Below, piece after piece: positions 1-8,990 of a DNA stretch of 64,000 nt. Numbering within the stretch: the first letter of the stretch is position 1; the number at the start of each line of letters is the position of its first letter. The notes below the pieces were generated by a model. The model was given only the letters and a program-made list of their open reading frames with translations. It was not told the DNA's origin and did no database searches. This stretch comes from Orientia tsutsugamushi str. Boryong (GTDB lineage: Bacteria > Pseudomonadota > Alphaproteobacteria > Rickettsiales > Rickettsiaceae), in contig NC_009488.1 of assembly GCF_000063545.1 (NCBI RefSeq), forward strand, positions 310,001 through 374,000, given 5' to 3'. The translations under genes and the position numbers were made by a program.

Positions 1-1
1 C

Positions 2-889
2 GACTGTGCTAAAAATTCCGAAGCAATTTTTAAACATATTGTTATTGTTGTTACGATTTTTGGAATTATAGCGATTCTTACCTTTAAGTACTTAAATAAC
101 TTAGTATTAGGTAAAGCTGTTATAATGCATAACAAAGATAATCTAATGAATAATCTTAAGCTATATAATCATGGCACAACTAAATTATCTTTAAAAGATA
201 GTATAAAGTTAATTTTAAGATCTGACTATATTAGTCGAATAGCAATTATGGTAATTTGCTATGGTTTATCAATCAATATTTTGGAAGGCCCATGGAAAGC
301 TCAAATTAAAGAACTATATCCTACAACGCAGGAATACATTACTTTTATGGGCAAGTTTAATGTTGTTATGGGAATATCTTGTGTTATGTTTATGGGAATG
401 AGTAGTAGTATATTACATAAATTTAATTGGTTATTTCCAGCTCTGATTACTCCTTTAATTATCGGAGTGACAGGTATAATATTTTTTCTGTTAATAATTA
501 CAGGAGAAACTGCAAGTACAATTTTTAGCACTGTTGGTTATAGTCCTATTTATTTAGCTGTATTAGTTGGAGCATCGCAAAATATTTTAAGTAAATCAAG
601 TAAATGTTCCTTATTTGATGCAACTAAAGAAATTGCATATATTCCACTGGATATTGAAACAAAAATCAAAGGAAAAGCTGCAGTTGAGGTAGTAGGAGCA
701 AAACTTGGAAAATCAGGCGGAGCATTTATACAGTTTTTAATTTTAACATTGTATCCAGAATCAACCATTAGCTCTATCTCGGCAATTTTAATGGGAGTAT
801 TTATACTAGTAGTTTTAATTTGGTTAATTGATGTTGTAAACCTTTATCATAAATATGATGATTTACAACAATTTATGGAAAAGAAGTAA
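2..889 (+). CDS. tlc: ATP/ADP translocase (Tlc/NTT family), C-terminal part
   Basis: C-terminal part of a nucleotide exchange carrier of the Tlc type, which imports host ATP in exchange for ADP across the inner membrane of obligate intracellular bacteria. The frame is already open at base 2, so the start lies outside the window and the ATG at 125 is internal. About 295 residues are visible. They contain several hydrophobic helices and family-typical loops such as EGPWKAQIKELYP, TKEIAYIPLD and KGKAAVEVVGAKLGKSGG near the end. The TAA overlaps the ATG of the next gene by one base, which suggests translational coupling. Rickettsiaceae carry several tlc paralogues; which one this is cannot be told from the fragment. 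Confidence 0.93.
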   Translation, partial: DCAKNSEAIFKHIVIVVTIFGIIAILTFKYLNNLVLGKAVIMHNKDNLMNNLKLYNHGTTKLSLKDSIKLILRSDYISRIAIMVICYGLSINILEGPWKAQIKELYPTTQEYITFMGKFNVVMGISCVMFMGMSSSILHKFNWLFPALITPLIIGVTGIIFFLLIITGETASTIFSTVGYSPIYLAVLVGASQNILSKSSKCSLFDATKEIAYIPLDIETKIKGKAAVEVVGAKLGKSGGAFIQFLILTLYPESTISSISAILMGVFILVVLIWLIDVVNLYHKYDDLQQFMEKK

Positions 890-2694
890 TGAGAAAAGTA
901 TATATAATTTTAATTACAAGCATTGTAGTACTATTACTTTTGCTTATTAGTTGGTATGCGGTATGGGAAATATTGGCTAATCGAATCACTAAAACATATG
1001 GAAAAAGAGATATTACAGTATATCAACAAGATAGCACTTACTCAACTATTAGCTTTTCAACTGTTAAAGCAATCACTACGCCTCTTAGTATAGGATTCGA
1101 TGTTTTAGGTGTTACTATCAGTAGTATATCCGATAGTAACATATCTGAAATAATAAAATGCGATTCACCAATTAAAATAAGATATAGTTTAGCATCTAAA
1201 ATTTTTTTAATAGAGTATAGTGGTCAATGTTACAGTAAGCAGACATATGACTCGAAATCAAGTTTTAACAATAATGTAGTTAAGATAGATGCTACGATAT
1301 CTAGCGAATTAAAATTGTCAAAAAGACTATTTCAAATATTGAAAGAACATAATGCATTTGAATTAATCAATTATCTAAATCATTTTAAGCTTAACGTTAG
1401 AGAGTTTTCTGATTATGATAATGTTAAAAATCTACTAAAAAATAAAATACTAAAATCGTATTTTCACATTAGTTTTGATAATCATCCATATTATTACAGT
1501 GTTGATGATCTTCGAAATGATATACCTAAAAATTATGCTATAGATAGCAAAATTACAGTAGATCATATGAATTATTCATTTTCTCCTTGGAGTTTTGAGT
1601 TTAAATCAACTTTGGATTTGTTATTACCGAAAGTTTCTTGGTATTCCATAACAAAAAATATAGAGCAGAATAGTTTTAACGGTCAATTAAATATTGAAAA
1701 CCTATCTTATGAAGATGATAAGCTGGCAGTATCTAGTAAAATAGATTATCAAAACTTAGCTCATATAGAAAATAAAAACAATAAATTAGCGACCTATTCT
1801 ATTTTAAATATCAAGGATAAATTATCTTTTATTAAGATTTTACTGGCTAGTATTTTAAATATAGATGATGAAGAAAAAACAAATTCTGATATTACTGCTA
1901 TATTACAGAAGATGGAAAATTTTGATTTTAAAACAGCAATGCAAAACATAGCTTTTGTATATACCGATAATGATATGTCATTACAAAAAAAAGAATGTTT
2001 AGCAAAATTAGATTATTTTGATCAAATAATTAATACAATTGCATTCCCTAATCAAATAATGCTAAATCTGGATTTTGAATTATTATCTAGTAGCAAGAGT
2101 AACATATTTAGACTTAATTTCTTAAAAATATTATTAAATGATTTTGGAATTGATATCAAAGACTCTCTCTATGACACAACAAATCCAAGGTTTATCACTA
2201 ATTTTTATCTGCTAAATTTTAGAGATTTAGTAGACTTTATTATTGACTTTTACAATATTAAAACAATTATTGAAAATCATATTAAACTAAATAGTAAAGA
2301 AAACAAAATAGATGAAAATATACTGCAACAAAATCAATTAGTTGAACTTAATAAAGATATTTTAAAGTCGTTTTTATCAAAAATTTCAAAGCCATTACAT
2401 GGTTCACCAAATATTAGAGTAATCAATTGTCATTATGATATATCTAATAAAATAAGAATTGGTAATTTAGACTTACTGGCAATAAGAGGTATGTACTATA
2501 GAACACTATATAATCAGGTACGTGAAATAATTACTAAATCTTCTACTCCTAGCAAACTAATACTAAAGTTTTTACCTCAGCTGCAGCAAAAGTCTGACTT
2601 AATAGATAAGCTAAATCGTTCTCCAGAAATTATTACACAAGAATTATGGATGGAAGTTTTAAAATCATTGTTAGAAGCACCAGCATGCCAGTAG
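889..2694 (+). CDS. Conserved membrane-anchored protein of unknown function
   Basis: A 601-residue protein that I cannot assign to a characterised family. Residues 5-27 form one strongly hydrophobic segment after MRK, so it is probably anchored in the inner membrane or exported with a periplasmic bulk. The rest is hydrophilic, rich in Asn, Lys and Ile, with alternating strand-like and helical stretches and no recognisable catalytic motif. The N-terminal pattern (hydrophobic anchor, then an aromatic-rich segment) recalls DUF2125-type alphaproteobacterial proteins, but that is only a suggestion. It overlaps the translocase stop by one base and ends 19 bases before ispB, so the three genes probably form one transcript. 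No frameshift is seen. Confidence 0.8.
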   Translation: MRKVYIILITSIVVLLLLLISWYAVWEILANRITKTYGKRDITVYQQDSTYSTISFSTVKAITTPLSIGFDVLGVTISSISDSNISEIIKCDSPIKIRYSLASKIFLIEYSGQCYSKQTYDSKSSFNNNVVKIDATISSELKLSKRLFQILKEHNAFELINYLNHFKLNVREFSDYDNVKNLLKNKILKSYFHISFDNHPYYYSVDDLRNDIPKNYAIDSKITVDHMNYSFSPWSFEFKSTLDLLLPKVSWYSITKNIEQNSFNGQLNIENLSYEDDKLAVSSKIDYQNLAHIENKNNKLATYSILNIKDKLSFIKILLASILNIDDEEKTNSDITAILQKMENFDFKTAMQNIAFVYTDNDMSLQKKECLAKLDYFDQIINTIAFPNQIMLNLDFELLSSSKSNIFRLNFLKILLNDFGIDIKDSLYDTTNPRFITNFYLLNFRDLVDFIIDFYNIKTIIENHIKLNSKENKIDENILQQNQLVELNKDILKSFLSKISKPLHGSPNIRVINCHYDISNKIRIGNLDLLAIRGMYYRTLYNQVREIITKSSTPSKLILKFLPQLQQKSDLIDKLNRSPEIITQELWMEVLKSLLEAPACQ

Positions 2695-2713
2695 AATTTA
2701 AGTATATAAGTGT

Positions 2714-3730
2714 ATGAACTTAAAATTCAGTAACAACTGTAATAGCTTTATCGATAAATTAAGTAATTTTCTAGATAAAGATATGTCTGAAGTAAATAAT
2801 GTTATATTAAACTGCATTTCTTCATCTCAAGAGCAATTAATTTATGAAGTTGGGACATATTTTTTTAATGCAGGAGGTAAAAGAATACGTCCTATGTTGA
2901 CTATTATTATCAGTAAGTTATTTAATTACCATGGACTATCTCACTATTATCTAGCTGCTGCTGTTGAACTTATTCATTCAGCTACCTTGTTACACGATGA
3001 TGTAGTTGATGAAAGCAAAATGCGCAGATCACATCCTACTGTTCATCTTAAATGGGATACTAAAACCAGCATATTAATTGGTGATTTTTTATTTAGTCAG
3101 TCGTTTAAGTTAATGATTAAAAGCAATTCTATAAGAGCGCTTAAAAGTTTTTCGTTGTCATTTAACACTATTATTACAGGAGAAGTTAAACAGTTAACAC
3201 AATTACATAACCAAAAAATCATTACTGAAGATGAGTATTTTAGAGTAATACAAGCTAAAACAGCAGAACTATTTGGTACTTCATGCGAAATTGCTGCTAT
3301 AATTTCTAATCAAAGTGCACCAACATGCCTACTAGTTAAAACATTTGGCATTAAATTAGGGCTGATTTTTCAAATAGTAGATGACATATTAGATTATTTT
3401 GGCAACTCAGATAGTTTAGGTAAAAATGTTGGAGATGATTTTATGGAGGGAAAAGTAACATTACCAATAATCATGGCATATAATTGCGCTTCTTCACAGA
3501 ATGAAAGAGATTTTTGGCATAGAATATTCTTGAATCGAGAACAAAAAGAAGATGACTTTAAGCACGCTTTAAGTCTTTTATATACACACAATGTTTTAGC
3601 ATTAATAAAACAAAAAATTTCTCAATTAGAACAACAAGTATACGATATTATTACTAAGTTAAATATAAGTTTAGAATATAAAAATTACTTAGAAAATCTA
3701 ACTAAATATATTATTAATAGAATAAAATAA
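2714..3730 (+). CDS. ispB: Polyprenyl diphosphate synthase (octaprenyl type)
   Basis: Trans-isoprenyl diphosphate synthase, 338 residues, which condenses isopentenyl diphosphate onto an allylic primer to make the quinone side chain. Both aspartate-rich motifs are visible: the first in LLHDDVVDESKMRR (around residue 96) and the second in FQIVDDILDYFG (around residue 222). The substrate-binding GGKRIRP motif lies near residue 54. Length and motif spacing fit the long-chain IspB/octaprenyl class. It is the last gene of a plus-strand trio and is followed by more than 500 bases without an intact gene. Confidence 0.95.
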   Translation: MNLKFSNNCNSFIDKLSNFLDKDMSEVNNVILNCISSSQEQLIYEVGTYFFNAGGKRIRPMLTIIISKLFNYHGLSHYYLAAAVELIHSATLLHDDVVDESKMRRSHPTVHLKWDTKTSILIGDFLFSQSFKLMIKSNSIRALKSFSLSFNTIITGEVKQLTQLHNQKIITEDEYFRVIQAKTAELFGTSCEIAAIISNQSAPTCLLVKTFGIKLGLIFQIVDDILDYFGNSDSLGKNVGDDFMEGKVTLPIIMAYNCASSQNERDFWHRIFLNREQKEDDFKHALSLLYTHNVLALIKQKISQLEQQVYDIITKLNISLEYKNYLENLTKYIINRIK

Positions 3731-4028
3731 TTGTTAGTCTAGTAAGTAGACACACGAGTTACAATTATACGCCAATAATTAGAAACACATCGTGTTTAAT
3801 TAAGAAAAGAGAGCTGCAAAATATAACCATTCACATGAACTTGTTGTTATAACGCATTGATATATAGCATATAACATGTCTATAGGTAAAGGTGCAAAGA
3901 CATATCAAATATAAAGAAGAAGAAAAGTTAATTTTTTATCAACTTCTACACTTTATAGAACCTACTATTAACCTATGTTAACTTTTATTAATATTTATAA
4001 TCAATCTTCAATTTTAACTATAAATATA
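3731..4028. other. Intergenic stretch without recognisable gene
   Basis: AT-rich spacer after ispB. I see no open frame with family resemblance, no tRNA and no clear terminator. It leads into a 100-bp MITE, after which another 137 non-coding bases precede the traC remnant. Confidence 0.6.
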
Positions 4029-4128
4029 TAGTCATTTACAATGAAGTTTGAGCATAGAAAAAGCGACAATAGCATCATAAGATTTACCAACATGATATTT
4101 TATACGTAAACTTCATTGTAAATGACTA
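4029..4128. mobile_element. TA-type MITE, copy 1 (100 bp)
   Basis: Non-coding element with perfect 21-bp terminal inverted repeats: it opens TAGTCATTTACAATGAAGTT and closes with the exact complement at 4108-4128. A second copy lies in the opposite orientation at 56551-56649; after reverse-complementing, the two differ by two substitutions and one single-base deletion. The left flank ends in TA and the right flank is CA, so the target duplication here is absent or eroded. It encodes no protein and must have been moved by a transposase in trans. Confidence 0.85.
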
Positions 4129-4265
4129 CATTTGCAATATTTGTCAATATAACAAAAAAATTAAAGCAAAAAGTTGAAAATAGGTTGAAAAAAATTTAGG
4201 AAATTAGGAGCAAGTTTTCAATCTAGAGGTTAATCTAATGATCAAAAAACATACGCAGCCTGGGA

Positions 4266-4559
4266 TTGATAAATGATTTTCAAGTTATATGTATTATGAA
4301 CAAATTTGTTGATGAAGATTGGAAACTAAATTTACTGCAATCTGTACATTCAAATCCTCAGTATTATAGCGAAATAGCTATTTACAGCCCTAATGTTTCA
4401 GGTGTTATAGGCAGATTATTAATGATTGATCCATTTACTCTACTGTTAACTTCGACGAATGCTAGAGATTATCAGGCTATAGAAGACTATATGGCTAAGG
4501 GTATGAATGTCAGTGAAGCAATTAATCATGTGATAAGAGAACGAGAAATAATTCCATGA
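4266..4559 (+). pseudogene. traC: TraC C-terminal remnant (F-type conjugation ATPase)
   Basis: The last 97 residues of a TraC-like ATPase, the VirB4-type motor of F-type conjugative secretion. The match rests on the C-terminal pattern SEIAIYSPNVSGVIGRLLM, followed by DPFTLLLTST, a DYQAIEDY stretch and a VSEAINHVI helix. Walker motifs, which lie further upstream in the family, are absent, and a stop codon directly precedes the ATG, so this is a truncated fragment. Its TGA overlaps the ATG of the traW remnant (ATGA), preserving the normal coupling of the two genes in such elements. Confidence 0.7.
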
Positions 4560-5059
4560 AGCGCCAAGTAGGAGTATAGGCACGCTCTTTGCTTTATTCG
4601 CTGTTGCTTATCAACTAAGCGATACAATCGCTAATTCTTTAAAAGTGATTTGTTGAACCAAATGCAGATGGAATTTCAGGAAAAAGTTAGACAAAAAATC
4701 ATGAGGCCAGTACCAGTAAAAAATTTGACTAAAGCTACTGAAAATAAAACGCGAGTATATGATTTTACCTACGTTTAAAAGGATGACATTAAGACAAAAA
4801 ATGGTATAATAATAGTAAGGAGAGGAACTAAAATAAATCCTTTGGAGATGATGAAGATCAGGTTGCTTGGGCAAAATCAAGACCAGGAAAGATAGTGTTA
4901 GTTAATGGAAATCCTATTGAACTAAGCAATCTATTAGGCCGGCATGTATTCTTCGATCAATTGGGTTTTTTGAGTACGAAGTTTAAAATACAAGCTGTGC
5001 CAGCCACAATTCAACAAGAAAATAATGTGCTTAAAATTAGCGAAATAAGCACCCCATGA
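4556..5059 (+). pseudogene. traW: TraW remnant with frameshifts
   Basis: Broken gene for TraW, a periplasmic F-type pilus assembly protein. Several frames are needed to read it: VPVKNLTKATENKTRVYDFT near 4715, then KNGIIIVRRGTKINPL near 4800, then IVLVNGNPIELSNLLGRHVF followed by FDQLGF at 4895-4970. The end is VPATIQQENNVLKISEISTP just before the TGA at 5057. The GRHVFFDQ signature and the closing VPA segment are what identify the family. A stop after VYDFTYV and frame changes make it non-functional. Another ATGA overlap at the end leads to a frame that stops after four codons, so traU and following genes are deleted. Confidence 0.7.
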
Positions 5060-5144
5060 AAACAATATAACATATACTTGAAGCATATGTTGTAAATAGT
5101 ATAACTCAATATACTAGTCAATTCAACTTAAAAGAAGGTTTTAT

Positions 5145-6036
5145 ATGAAAAGTTGGAAATTACAGCAATTAGAAAAAGATCTAGTAAAAATATTCAATCA
5201 TACGCTTATAAGTGGTGAAATACAGGAGATAGTCAATCTAGTAGTAGCGATAGTAAAAGTAGTGGAACTAGTGCTAGTATTGGTTGTGGCGCTTTTTGTG
5301 CTATAGGTGTAGTTGAAGGAGCACACAAATATAATAATGAACAAGGTAACTCAGTAAATCAGCAACAATCACATAGTAAGACATTATCAAAAATTCAAAG
5401 TGCTGTTAAAGAAGGAATACTTAGTACTACAGATAGTGAGATACAGTCATTAAGTGAAAATTTTAGTGCTAACCTTTTTGAACAGCAATCAATTGGGTAA
5501 GAGATAGCTCAAACTAAACAAGAAATGGAGCAACTGAGTTACAGCATGAATTATGTATCCCAAAAACTCTACTACTATTGATCGTAATATTAATGAACTT
5601 GTATTAAATGAAATTATGGCTCGAAATCCTGAAATAACAAGCAAGTAGCAAGCAGCTAGATGGATAAGGTAGAAGCAGAAAAATTGCTTTTGATGTTGCT
5701 AAAATCAACAATGAAATACCTGAAGATTTGAATGATCATATTAATGCTGGCAACTTTTCTACTAAACGAGATATACAAGAAATTTTTAATAAAAAATCTG
5801 AGGAGTTAAAATGTCAAAACGCTAATTATATAAATAATAAGGCTTATAATAATAATATAGAACAAATTTTTAGTGATAACGAAAAAATAGAGAATCTTAA
5901 TCGAATTTCTGATAATATTAAAAATGAGACTCAAAAAATACAGAAAAAGTTTTCTGATACTACTAATTCAACATTTTTAAGGGCTGGTAAGCAAGCTCTG
6001 GAAAATTTTGGAATAACGAAAAAAGATAAAAGTTAA
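5145..6036 (+). pseudogene. traG: TraG C-terminal remnant (mating-pair stabilisation)
   Basis: Decayed 3' part of an F-type traG gene. Readable pieces are a Ser/Gly-rich stretch (SSSSDSKSSGTSASIG), then a Gln/Ser-rich coiled-coil-like region, then IDRNINELVLNEIMA with NPEITSKQAARWI, and an open C-terminal piece from about 5680 to 6036 ending FLRAGKQALENFGI. Similar low-complexity plus helix-rich tails close TraG proteins in RAGE-type elements. At least three frame breaks or stops separate the pieces. Position between traW and traD remnants supports the call. Identity rests on context and pattern, so it is moderate. Confidence 0.55.
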
Positions 6037-6051
6037 AGGTATGTTGGATTT

Positions 6052-6895
6052 ATGAAAAATATATATAAATTAGCTATAACAATAATTTTACTGCTAATGC
6101 TTTTAAATACAGTTATTGCAGCTGAAAAAAAACAAGCTAATTCAACAAAATAGCATTAAAGACGAAAATGTTTTAGCTAAAGAATATTCAAATATTGGAA
6201 GTTCTTTTTTAAGGCTAAAAAAATATCAAGAAGCAATTAAAATTTTTGATTTGGCTATTAAGTACAGATCTGATAATCCAGAAGCTTATTATAACAGAGG
6301 TACAGTATTAATGAAGTTAGGCTACATTCAAGAGGATATTGAAAATTATGATATAGCTCTATTAGGTACAGACCAAATTACTCAGAAGCTTATCATAATA
6401 AAGGGTTAACTTTATCATTTTTAGGACAATTGCAGAATGCAATAGAACATTTTGATTTAGCTATTAAATATGATCATAATGATGCAACAGCATACTGTAA
6501 TAAAGGTTATGTGCTAAGTATGTTAAAAAAGTATCCAGAAGCAATAAAAAAGCTGCAATTTAGCAATTAAATATGCTCCAAATTGTGCAGATTCTTATTA
6601 TATCAAAGGAATGGTTTTTGAGAAATTAGGAAAACATCAAAAAGCAATAGAAAACTATGATATAGCTATTAAGTACAAACCTAATTTTGCTGAAAATTAT
6701 CTTGAAAAAGTAATTTCATTAGTAAGTTTAGGACAATACTCAAAGGCTAAGGAGAATTTTAACTTAGCTATTAAATATATGCCTAATCTTATAGAAGAAT
6801 ATAAACTAACAATTAAAAAGTTAACAGAATTTGAGAATTTTACTATTGCAAAAGACTACGAGCAAAAACTACAGATTTTGAAAAAATACTCTTGA
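6052..6895 (+). pseudogene. Broken TPR-repeat protein with signal peptide (RAGE cargo)
   Basis: Remnant of a secreted tetratricopeptide-repeat protein. The ATG at 6052 opens a signal peptide (MKNIYKLAITIILLLMLLNT, then VIAAEKK), after which the frame hits a stop at 6151. The reading continues in another frame at about 6140 with tandem 34-residue TPRs, each built around motifs such as YQEAIKIFDLAIKY and AYYNRGTVLMKLG. Two more frame changes occur near 6380-6400 and 6560, and the last open piece runs 6611-6895. About six repeats can be reconstructed. TPR genes of this kind are common RAGE passengers in Orientia, and a decayed sister copy lies at 19964-20272. Confidence 0.8.
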
Positions 6896-6900
6896 GATAG

Positions 6901-7304
6901 ATGAATTTTCAGAATCAAGGTAATTTTACTAGGGGATCGCAGTTATTTGCCCATAAGTTAAGAATGTTTGGGCAAGGTAGTACAAATGTTTTTACAATTG
7001 GGTTAGGATTATCGATATTATGGATTATATGTCGATTATATCAAAAACTTTTTTTGAGCAGTTTGTATTATTTTGTAATTGAAAGATATGTGTAGCTTAA
7101 GTTAGCAATTGGTGAACATTTTTATGATATCGATCAAATTTTGATTCTAAATGTGATAAGTTGCTTAATCCTTTGGAAAAAAATAGTGAGCAGTGGTTGC
7201 CTTGGAATGATTGTTTTGAAGCAGCTGATTTTCATGATATAGCTAGTAGTTTTAGTAATTATACTCCTTGTATGATAAAAATAAGTGAAATTGCAATAAA
7301 ATAA
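6901..7304 (+). pseudogene. traD: TraD coupling protein, N-terminal half (broken)
   Basis: 5' part of an F-type TraD gene, the coupling ATPase that delivers the relaxosome to the channel. The first 64 codons are intact: a NFTRGSQLFAHKLRMFGQG segment followed by a membrane helix (FTIGLGLSILWIICRLY), as in TraD N-termini. After the TAG at 7093 the Walker A region is missing. A later part reappears in another frame at about 7140-7304 (NPLEKNSEQWLPWNDCFEAA, then DFHDIASSF), which matches the W.PW.DC...DF..IA pattern of TraD. The gene is then interrupted by the IS110-type element; the rest resumes at about 10340. Confidence 0.75.
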
Positions 7305-7325
7305 AAGATTATAGCAATAGCACAA

Positions 7326-7481
7326 AAGAAAGCTAGTATACAGTTATGCTCCTAAGGCTACTAGCCTGAATTTTAGATAAGTAACTATCTTTTTTAACTA
7401 AAAACCGGACGGTATTCTTAGGCAAAAAAGCCTGTATTTACAAGGTTGGTTTTGAGATATTTAACATAAAATTTGGTGATT
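7326..7481 (+). ncRNA. Candidate bridge RNA region of the IS110-type element
   Basis: Non-coding left end of the IS110-type element, clearly richer in G+C than its surroundings. Short inverted repeats that could form stem-loops are GCTAGT/ACTAGC (7332-7337 with 7360-7365), AGGCT/AGCCT (7355-7359 with 7363-7367), ACCG/CGGT (7404-7413) and AGGC/GCCT around an A6 loop (7420-7433). In IS110-subgroup elements the non-coding RNA that guides target and donor recognition is encoded in this position. No covariance model was run, so this is positional inference plus visible structure. Confidence 0.35.
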
Positions 7482-8444
7482 ATGAATAGTATAATTGTAG
7501 GAATTGATATTTCTAAAGAGACATTTGATGCCGCTGTGTTAATTAATCATAAAGTTCAAACAAGAAAATTTAATAATAATTCTGAAGGATTTAACAAATT
7601 AGTAACATGGTTAAAAAGCAGAGAAACTGGACATGTTTGTATGGAAGCAACATGTATCTACTGGAAAAGCTTAGCGAAATATCTGTACGATTATGGCTAT
7701 AAAGTGAGTGTAGTAAATCCTGCTCGTATTAAAGGTTTTGCAATGAGTAAACTTAGTCGTACAAAAACAGATAAAGCAGACAGTGTATTAATAGCAGATT
7801 TTTGCAAAGCAATGAAACAGGAAGCATGGTATCCACAGCCGCATTATATTCAAGAACTACAGCAGCTGGTTAATCGCCTGAATGTTTTAATTAAGCATAA
7901 AACACAAGAAACAAATAGATTAGAAGGAGCTTCTAAAGCAATTGCTAATAATATTCAAATGCACATTGAATTTCTTGAAACACAAATTAAAGAAATTGAA
8001 CAACTAATCAATGACCATATTAAAAATAACAAAGATCTTCACAATAAAGCTATGTTACTTGAATCAATACCAGGTATAGGAGCAAAAACACAAGCTATAG
8101 TTCTGGCTTTTTTAGCAGATATTGAGAAATTTAGTTCTGCTAAACAAGTTGTAGCTTTTGTAGGTCTTAATCCTAAGCATCGTCAATCTGGTAGTTCTGT
8201 GCGTGGCGCTAGTAGAATCTCTAGAACTGGTAATTCAGATCTACGTAAGTCTTTTTATATGCCTGCTATGTCTGCCTTAAGACATAATTGTATTATCAAG
8301 CATTTTTCTCAACGTTTATCTAACACTGGTAAACCCAAAATGCTTATCCTTACTGCTGCTATGCGTAAGTTACTACATATTATTTATGGCGTTTTGAAGC
8401 ATAATTCTCCTTTTAATCCTAATGTTTCAATCCAGCAAAAATAA
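7482..8444 (+). CDS. IS110-family transposase (DEDD recombinase)
   Basis: About 320-residue transposase of the IS110 family, which combines a RuvC-like DEDD domain at the N-terminus with a Tnp domain carrying a catalytic serine. Visible motifs: VGIDISKETFD near residue 9, CMEATCIYW near 55, RTKTDKADSVLIADF near 100, a coiled-coil linker around 140-190, then SIPGIGAKTQAIVLAF and the serine-rich RQSGSSVRGASRISRTGNS segment. I chose the ATG at 7482, where family members begin; a TTG at 7473 is also in frame. No frameshift is seen, so the protein may be active. Confidence 0.9.
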   Translation: MNSIIVGIDISKETFDAAVLINHKVQTRKFNNNSEGFNKLVTWLKSRETGHVCMEATCIYWKSLAKYLYDYGYKVSVVNPARIKGFAMSKLSRTKTDKADSVLIADFCKAMKQEAWYPQPHYIQELQQLVNRLNVLIKHKTQETNRLEGASKAIANNIQMHIEFLETQIKEIEQLINDHIKNNKDLHNKAMLLESIPGIGAKTQAIVLAFLADIEKFSSAKQVVAFVGLNPKHRQSGSSVRGASRISRTGNSDLRKSFYMPAMSALRHNCIIKHFSQRLSNTGKPKMLILTAAMRKLLHIIYGVLKHNSPFNPNVSIQQK

Positions 8445-8483
8445 TAATTTTATAAAAACTTACATCTTTTTTATAAAATTATT
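8443..8483. terminator. 15-bp perfect hairpin at the right end of the IS110-type element
   Basis: AATAATTTTATAAAA at 8443-8457 pairs perfectly with 8469-8483 around an 11-base loop. It starts at the transposase stop codon. It may terminate transcription (T-runs lie on its descending arm) or be part of the element's right end. The outer IS5-type element inserted exactly at its foot, in the ATT. Confidence 0.45.
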
Positions 8484-8990
8484 AGACCTCTTTCGAAACT
8501 GGTTAAGGTGGATCAAAATTATAAATGCCAGAGATCAAATTAAATCTAATACCGAATCTTTTACGTCTATTTCGATATTTGTCAGCAATAATTTTGAACC
8601 GTTTTAGCATACCAATAACGTTTTCATTGACAACTCTTTCTCCTGCTAACCTACGATTATTCTTTTTATCATTTTTAGTTAAAGGATTTTTCTTGCTTTT
8701 TTTCTTTGGTAATGCAGAATTATTGTGAATTTTTTGTATACCTTGATATCCTGTATCAGTAATCGCTTTAATCTTAGGATGGATAAGAATTTTGGATTCC
8801 TTAAATAATCTAAAGTCATGTTTTTTACCGTTAGAAAAATCTGTACATATTACTTGGTGTGTTTTATTGTCTACCACTATTTGAGTCTTTAGTGTATGCC
8901 TTTTCTTCTTTCCTGAATAATAGAATAGACTTCTTTCGAAACTATACAATGATGTAAAATGGTGTTATAAAGATCTGATTTGAAGTAATA

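Larger units (their letters stand above)
7320..8483 (+). mobile_element. IS110-type insertion element inside traD
   Basis: Unit made of a roughly 150-base structured left end, a DEDD-type transposase gene and a short right end with a strong hairpin. It separates two TraD segments that would be adjacent in an intact gene (the DFHDIASSF region before, DDFFAKNAEL after). Exact ends are not visible because IS110-family elements usually lack terminal inverted repeats and target duplications; the right end may extend up to 40 bases beyond the nested IS5 insertion (10303-10340). Long left end plus short right end fits the IS110 subgroup more than IS1111. Confidence 0.65.

Noticed and set aside
4611-4880. 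89-codon minus-strand open frame
   Set aside because: It lies antisense to the traW remnant, which accounts for the sequence with recognisable motifs on the plus strand.
8525-8728. Open frames antisense to the IS5 transposases (also 9589-9792)
   Set aside because: They are mirror frames of the conserved C-terminal transposase coding region; no independent support.
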